This document shows positions 59,463 through 64,000 of a stretch of DNA of 64,000 nucleotides, in pieces (position 1 is the stretch's first letter; each line of letters opens with the position of its first letter). The notes under the pieces were generated by a model. The model made no database searches. It had not been told where the DNA came from and worked only from the letters and a program-made list of their open reading frames with translations. A program made the translations under genes and the position numbers. The stretch lies in the NCBI GenBank assembly GCA_028683385.1, contig JAQUIJ010000001.1:310001-374000 (forward strand), given 5' to 3'. This stretch comes from Prolixibacteraceae bacterium. GTDB lineage: Bacteria > Bacteroidota > Bacteroidia > Bacteroidales > Prolixibacteraceae.

Positions 59463-60164
59463 ATGTTGAGTCATGAATCGGGAATGAAGGAAGTCTTTGA
59501 AAATCCAAAATCAATTTTCAGTTCGCTAACCCCTGAAGAAAAAGAGGATTTACTGAATCACATTAGTTTGGCTTATTACAAGAAGAATGAATTCATTTTT
59601 AAGGAAGGCGAAAAACCAACCACATTTTCTTTTTTGGTCGATGGAAAAGTCATCATTTACAAAGAAGGCGTTGGCGGTCGGGAACAAATCATTCGAATGA
59701 CCAAACCTCTTGGCTTGATTGGTTATCGGGCTTTATTGGCAGACGAACTGCACATTGGTTCAGCCATTACCCTTGAAGACTCAACTGTAGGTGTAATCTC
59801 CCAGGAATACCTTAACAACAACTTACTCAACAACCCGCATTTTTCTATTAAGCTGGTTCAAAAATTGGCTCGTGAACTTGGATTCTCCAACATGCGGACA
59901 GTTACACTTACACAAAAACATATCCGTGGACGTCTGGCTGAATCGTTGCTTCTCCTGAAAGAAAAATATGGTTGGGAAAATGATGGTGCCACCTTGAAAG
60001 TTTACCTGTCGCGCGAAGATATTGCCAACCTGTCGAACATGACCACCTCCAACGCTATCCGCACGTTATCAACCTTTGCCGGCGAAAAAGTGATTGCCAT
60101 TGATGGTCGCAAAATCCGCATCCTGGATATTCACAAGCTCGAAAAAATCAGCAAACTGGGGTAA
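59463..60164 (+). CDS. Crp/Fnr-family transcriptional regulator
   Basis: 233 residues from ATG at 59463 (MLSHESGMKEVFENPKSIFS). The frame is open to a TTG at 59412, but that falls among promoter-like elements (TTTG at 59411, TAACTTTG at 59426-59433, though at short spacing). The cyclic-nucleotide-binding-like domain covers about 20-135 (FKEGEKPTTFSFLVDGKVII, RMTKPLGLIGYRALLADELH). The helix-turn-helix covers about 160-215 (KVYLSREDIANLSNMTTSNA). No Cys cluster for an iron-sulfur centre is seen, so it is not FNR-like in oxygen sensing. The ligand and targets are unknown. It is a lone gene between nadE and the MurF-Alr gene. Confidence 0.9.
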   Translation: MLSHESGMKEVFENPKSIFSSLTPEEKEDLLNHISLAYYKKNEFIFKEGEKPTTFSFLVDGKVIIYKEGVGGREQIIRMTKPLGLIGYRALLADELHIGSAITLEDSTVGVISQEYLNNNLLNNPHFSIKLVQKLARELGFSNMRTVTLTQKHIRGRLAESLLLLKEKYGWENDGATLKVYLSREDIANLSNMTTSNAIRTLSTFAGEKVIAIDGRKIRILDIHKLEKISKLG

Positions 60165-60189
60165 AAGAGTTACGGGGTTCGAGTTACGA

Positions 60190-60255
60190 GTTTACCCTTC
60201 GATACGCTACGCTACTCAGGGAGCGGCTCTTCGGACTCCGGTCTTCCTGCTTTTT
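60190..60255. repeat. Copy of dispersed 'CCCTTCGATACGCTACGC' repeat
   Basis: CCCTTCGATACGCTACGCTA begins at 60195 and is followed by CTCAGGGAGCGG, then GC-rich bases and a T-run at 60251-60256. This string is a common intergenic repeat in many bacterial genomes. It lies between convergent crp and murF-alr genes and could double as a terminator. Confidence 0.55.
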
Positions 60256-60278
60256 TCTGTAAACTGAGACTGAACACT

Positions 60279-62759
60279 TTATTCCTGAAGATAAATCCGT
60301 TTTACACGTTGTGATATTCCAGTAAGTATTTCGTAAGGAATGGTTCCGATTGTTTCAGCCATATCGCTCACCAGAATATGTTCGCCCATCAGTTCAACTT
60401 CATCGCCAACTGCAACCTGCAATCCGGTCACATCAATCATGCACATGTCCATGCAAATGTTACCGATTACCGAAGCAATCCGGCCACTCACAAATACTTT
60501 ACCTACTCCGTTACTCAAACGGCGATCGTATCCATCGGCATAACCAATCGGCACAACAGCAATTTCCGACGCCTTGCCTGCTAATCCTTTTCGCCCGTAG
60601 CCCACTGTTTGTCCCGCTTCGATTTTTCGAATTTGCGAAATGCTGGTTTTTAACCGGCTGATGCTTTTCACCTGTTGGTTTCCACACGAACTGACTCCGT
60701 ATAATCCAATGCCCAGCCTCACCATTTCAAACTGAAAATCTGGGAAACGTTCAATTCCTGCTGAATTCAGTATATGACGGAAAATCTGATAAGGTAATTT
60801 TTCGGTAATCAGCGCAGATAATTCCTGAAACCGCTGAATCTGACCTCGTGTAAATTCATCGTGAACAGCTTCGTCAGCACCTGCCAAATGCGAAAAGACC
60901 GAACGGACAACCATTTCATCCTGAACCACTAATTTGGTTACCAGATCACCAACCTTTTCTGCCGAATCGAACCCCAGACGGTGCATTCCGGTATCAATTT
61001 TAAGATGAATCGGATAACGAACAACAGCGTGTTGCTGAAGCACCTTTCGGAACGAATCGAAAATATCTTCCGAATAAATATTGGGTTCGAGCCTGAACTC
61101 GATCATATTTTCAAAACTATGTTCTTCCGGATTCATCACCACAATAGGCAAATCAATACCAGCCTGCCGAAGTTCAATTCCTTCGTCGGCAACAGCAACA
61201 GCCAGGTAATCCACTTTATGAAATTGAAGAATTCGGGCAATTTCGGCCATTCCGCTTCCATACGAAAAAGCTTTTACCATAATCATAACCCGTGTTTCAG
61301 GCCGAATGAGTGACCGAAAGAAATTGAGGTTTCCAATCATCGCATTCAAATCGATTTCCAAAACAGTTTGGTGGTATTTTTTCTGAAGTACCGACGAAAT
61401 ACGCTCAAAATGAAAATCGCGCGCACCTTTCAGAAGGATACATTCCTGCCTGAATTGGTCGGTCTGAACCGACTCCAGAAATTGATCGGTTGAATCAAAA
61501 AACGTCGAAGATTTTTCGAACAGATCGGCATGTTTCCTGATTCGTGGACCAATTCCAATCAGGTGGCTTGTCGTATTCAGTTGCAGTAAACGGGCAACTT
61601 CGGCATACAATTGCCCGTCAGAAATTCCGGCCTGCTGAATATCGGAGAGAATTACCGTTTTACCTAAATATGCGTGCTGGGCGTGATTGTTCAGGAATCC
61701 TAGCGCAATTTGCAGCGAATTAATATCCGAATTGTAATAGTCGTTAATGAGCAGGCAATTGTTGATGCCTTCTTTAATTTCGAGTCGCATGGCAACCGGC
61801 TGCAAATTCCGGAACTGTTCAAGTACCGAATCCTCGTCCAAATGTTGAGTTAATATAAAAGCCAGGCAATGGCCAGCGTTTTCCAAACTGGCAGCATCCT
61901 GAAATCGCACCTCAATTGTATATTTCTTCCCTTCAAATTCAGTGCAAATTTCAACTCCAGCATCCACTTCATTCTTCTTCAAATAAAGATTGGCTGTTTC
62001 GTCAGAGAACGACCATGCAAAAGATTTTCCACCAGGAATAACAATACCTTTGGAAATTTCAGCATGAACCAAAGGCTGATCTTTGCAATAAATAAGCGTT
62101 TCGCAGGATTTAAAAAGGAGCAGTTTTTCTTCAAGCTTTTCCTGATGCGATTTAAAGTTTTCCTGATGTGCTTCGCCAATATTGGTTAATATGCCAACGA
62201 TTGGCCTGATAATTTCGAATAAGTTCTGCATTTCGCCTGGCTTCGAGATTCCAGCCTCAAAAATGGCCAGTTCGTAATCGGGTCGAAGGTTCCAAACCGA
62301 CAACGGAACGCCAACCTGCGAATTATAACTTTTCGGACTCCGGAGAACAGCCCGGTCATGCAGTAAATCGAACAGCCATTCCTTAACAATCGTTTTCCCG
62401 TTACTCCCGGTAATTCCTACAACCGGAATATTAAACTGAGAACGATGCCATTCCGCCAGCTTTTGCAAGGCTTTCAGCGTATCAGCAACGACTATAAAAC
62501 TGCAATTGGTATAATTTTGGTATTCATCCAAATAATCAGAAACGACAAAAACCCGTACACCCAAATGAATCAGGTCAGGAATGTAATGGTGTCCATCATT
62601 CCGTTCACTCTTCAGCGCAAAAAAAGCACTCGCAACAGGATCAAAAATAGTTCGGCTATCAATAGAAATGGATGAAATAAAAATATCAGAACCGTTTTCA
62701 TCCGATTGTAACTTTCCGTCAACAACCGATGAAATCTGAGAAACAGATAAAGTTGGCAT
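60279..62759 (-). CDS. MurF/alanine racemase fusion protein
   Basis: 826 residues. Residues about 1-450 are MurF (UDP-MurNAc-tripeptide:D-Ala-D-Ala ligase), with the ATP loop VVGITGSNGKTIVKEWL near residue 117, IFEAGISKPGEMQNL, ILTNIGEAHQENF and LINDYYNSDINSL. Residues about 455-826 are a PLP-type alanine racemase, with VMIMVKAFSYGSGMAEIAR (PLP lysine), HLKIDTGMHRLGF, VRLGIGLYGVSSCGN and VPIGYADGYDRRL. The fusion links D-Ala production to its use in peptidoglycan and is characteristic of Bacteroidota. The ATG overlaps the tdk stop by one base, so tdk and this gene form an operon. Confidence 0.96.
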   Translation of the reverse strand: MPTLSVSQISSVVDGKLQSDENGSDIFISSISIDSRTIFDPVASAFFALKSERNDGHHYIPDLIHLGVRVFVVSDYLDEYQNYTNCSFIVVADTLKALQKLAEWHRSQFNIPVVGITGSNGKTIVKEWLFDLLHDRAVLRSPKSYNSQVGVPLSVWNLRPDYELAIFEAGISKPGEMQNLFEIIRPIVGILTNIGEAHQENFKSHQEKLEEKLLLFKSCETLIYCKDQPLVHAEISKGIVIPGGKSFAWSFSDETANLYLKKNEVDAGVEICTEFEGKKYTIEVRFQDAASLENAGHCLAFILTQHLDEDSVLEQFRNLQPVAMRLEIKEGINNCLLINDYYNSDINSLQIALGFLNNHAQHAYLGKTVILSDIQQAGISDGQLYAEVARLLQLNTTSHLIGIGPRIRKHADLFEKSSTFFDSTDQFLESVQTDQFRQECILLKGARDFHFERISSVLQKKYHQTVLEIDLNAMIGNLNFFRSLIRPETRVMIMVKAFSYGSGMAEIARILQFHKVDYLAVAVADEGIELRQAGIDLPIVVMNPEEHSFENMIEFRLEPNIYSEDIFDSFRKVLQQHAVVRYPIHLKIDTGMHRLGFDSAEKVGDLVTKLVVQDEMVVRSVFSHLAGADEAVHDEFTRGQIQRFQELSALITEKLPYQIFRHILNSAGIERFPDFQFEMVRLGIGLYGVSSCGNQQVKSISRLKTSISQIRKIEAGQTVGYGRKGLAGKASEIAVVPIGYADGYDRRLSNGVGKVFVSGRIASVIGNICMDMCMIDVTGLQVAVGDEVELMGEHILVSDMAETIGTIPYEILTGISQRVKRIYLQE

Positions 62760-63334
62760 TAGCGGGTTGCTTTAGTAAAACAGGAGCGGCACAAAGGTTC
62801 GTACTCATCTTTTTCGCCAAGCAAAACCAATTTATCGGCAGTTGACAAGCGGTGCGAAAATTGGGCTACATCACCACATCGCATGCAAATCGCATGAACT
62901 TTAGTAATGTGATCGGCAACAGCCATCAGTCCGGGAATTGGTCCAAATGGTTTTCCTTTGAAATCCATATCCAGTCCGGCAATAATAACCCGAATGCCCA
63001 TATTTGCTAAAGAGATCGTTACATCGATCAGGCCATTGTCGAAAAATTGAGCTTCGTCAATGCCAATCACATCGACATCTCCACTCAAAAGCATAATATT
63101 TCCTGAACTTTCAACCGGAGTGCTGAGAATTGAATTCTCATCATGCGAAACGACCTCAGATAATGAATAACGCGTGTCAATTGCCGGCTTAAAGATTTCA
63201 ACCTTTAATCGAGCAATCTTGGCTCGTTTCAATCGCCTGATCAATTCCTCCGTTTTTCCTGAAAACATTGAACCTGCAATAACTTCAATACTACCAGTTT
63301 TTTTTTGTCGGTCAATTCCCCTTTCGATAAACAT
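62759..63334 (-). CDS. tdk: Thymidine kinase
   Basis: 191 residues of the type II (human TK1-like) family. P-loop [20 protein letters not shown] near residue 18, [20 protein letters not shown] (Walker B with catalytic Glu), [20 protein letters not shown] (lasso/substrate loop), and the zinc Cys pairs CMRCG and CRSCF. It phosphorylates thymidine in nucleotide salvage. It shares one base with the start of murF-alr, the next gene on the same strand. The 167-base gap on its upstream side is divergent to the acidic protein gene. Confidence 0.96.
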   Translation of the reverse strand: MFIERGIDRQKKTGSIEVIAGSMFSGKTEELIRRLKRAKIARLKVEIFKPAIDTRYSLSEVVSHDENSILSTPVESSGNIMLLSGDVDVIGIDEAQFFDNGLIDVTISLANMGIRVIIAGLDMDFKGKPFGPIPGLMAVADHITKVHAICMRCGDVAQFSHRLSTADKLVLLGEKDEYEPLCRSCFTKATR

Positions 63335-63501
63335 GTATGTGATTTGCTAAAGATTTTTGTACTTTTACGTTACTTGAATTTCGGCATCAGCGCAGAACCC
63401 AATTGTTCGCGAAGATGTATTCCGGTATTGAAAACAAAGGTAAATTTAAATCTTTACCATTAAAAACCAGATTGAATTACCGATTAAAATCAGAAATAAA
63501 A

Positions 63502-64000
63502 ATGGACAAACGAAAATTGATCCAGATCATCGAAAAAGAACTGGAAGAACTAAAAGTATTATCTGAAGAAGTTGCAGAAGACGAGAACGATATCTCTCTG
63601 ATTATTGGACTCGCCATTAGTAAATCCCGACTTCTGTGCCAGGAATTTGAATTATTACGTGAACTTTCGGCAAAGAACTTTGCAATACCAACGGATGATT
63701 CGTCAGAAGAAAATGAAGTTGACGAAGACGAAATTTCAGATATAAGCATTTCCGATCCTGAGCTCGAAATTGTGAATTTCGAGGAACAAGAATTGGATGA
63801 AGCTCCGGAACCTGACGAAGATGATATTGATCAACCAAGTTTCGCCGAAGAAAGCGAAGAAGAGTTTCAAGAAGATGAAATAATCCTTGAAGATTCGGAA
63901 GATGATTTGACAGACGATGAAGATCAGGATGAAAATGATATAGACTTTATTGAGGAAGAAATTGAAGAAGAAGGATTAATCGAATTTGGTGAAAACGATT
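63502..64000 (+). CDS. Very acidic hypothetical protein, 3' end cut by window edge
   Basis: From ATG at 63502 the frame runs open to base 64000 (166 codons seen). It begins MDKRKLIQIIEKELEELKVL, a helical stretch. After about residue 75 it becomes extremely rich in Glu and Asp (for example SSEENEVDEDEISDIS, EPDEDDIDQP, EEEIEEEGLIEF). The N-terminal 70 residues look like a short coiled coil with a few conserved-looking positions (LIIGLAISKSRLLCQEFELL). I recall similar acidic proteins next to thymidine kinase genes in Bacteroidales, often with a short basic or aromatic C-terminus, but that end lies outside the window. Function unknown. Confidence 0.7.
   Translation, partial: MDKRKLIQIIEKELEELKVLSEEVAEDENDISLIIGLAISKSRLLCQEFELLRELSAKNFAIPTDDSSEENEVDEDEISDISISDPELEIVNFEEQELDEAPEPDEDDIDQPSFAEESEEEFQEDEIILEDSEDDLTDDEDQDENDIDFIEEEIEEEGLIEFGEND

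Noticed and set aside
1-64000. CRISPR array, tRNA or rRNA genes, transposases, phage genes
   Set aside because: I looked for regular spaced repeats, cloverleaf-type sequences and recombinase motifs and saw none I could support by eye.

Overview
The window comes from a chromosome of the phylum Bacteroidota, most likely an environmental member of the Bacteroidales/Marinilabiliales. This rests on two SusC/SusD pairs each driven by an ECF sigma/FecR pair, a MurF-alanine racemase fusion, GldB, LptF/G, many outer-membrane barrels, an exact Bacteroidota-type promoter (TTTG, 19 bases, TAnnTTTG) before rpmH, and start regions without strong Shine-Dalgarno sequences. I saw no tRNA, rRNA, CRISPR array or transposase gene.

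Layout. Bases 1-4099 (minus strand) hold an ECF sigma factor, a membrane anti-sigma factor that carries an outer-membrane-type barrel at its C-terminus, a small outer-membrane protein and an LVIVD-type lipoprotein cut by the window edge. Bases 4451-11890 are an osmotic/trehalose island: a GH15 hydrolase, an MscS channel and two convergent trehalose-6-phosphate synthase/phosphatase fusions. Next are a serpin lipoprotein and an M16 zinc peptidase (12168-16369), a two-gene biotin-dependent carboxylase unit, LptF/G and Tgt (minus strand, 16520-20814).

Bases 20992-30208 (plus) hold core genes: a GT2-like membrane protein, an orphan ECF sigma factor, rsmG, rpmH, a PASTA protein, rluD, ddl, dnaB and a secreted Bacteroidota protein of unknown function. 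Between rluD and ddl sits a compact cassette: one GxxExxY-family gene bracketed by near-perfect 24-bp inverted repeats. It appears to have landed inside a conserved operon.

Bases 30330-38227 and 38485-53323 are two polysaccharide utilisation loci (PULs). Each is ordered ECF sigma, FecR anti-sigma, SusC, SusD, enzymes. The first ends with one esterase. The second carries an alpha/alpha-toroid-like protein, a GH30 lipoprotein, a C69 peptidase, a GH172 (DUF2961) enzyme and a second GH30-like enzyme. In both loci a stem-loop without a clean T-run lies after fecR and another after susD, suggesting shared control of transcript ends. The sigma and FecR genes of the second locus are separated by a composite of dispersed inverted repeats (39111-39380).

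The rest is housekeeping: phosphofructokinase, a DUF1080 lipoprotein, GldB, a barrel protein, NAD synthetase, a Crp/Fnr regulator, MurF-Alr, thymidine kinase and the start of a very acidic protein that runs off the window. The candidates for something less described are the GxxExxY inverted-repeat cassette, the anti-sigma/barrel fusion that could bridge both membranes, and the matched PUL stem-loops.
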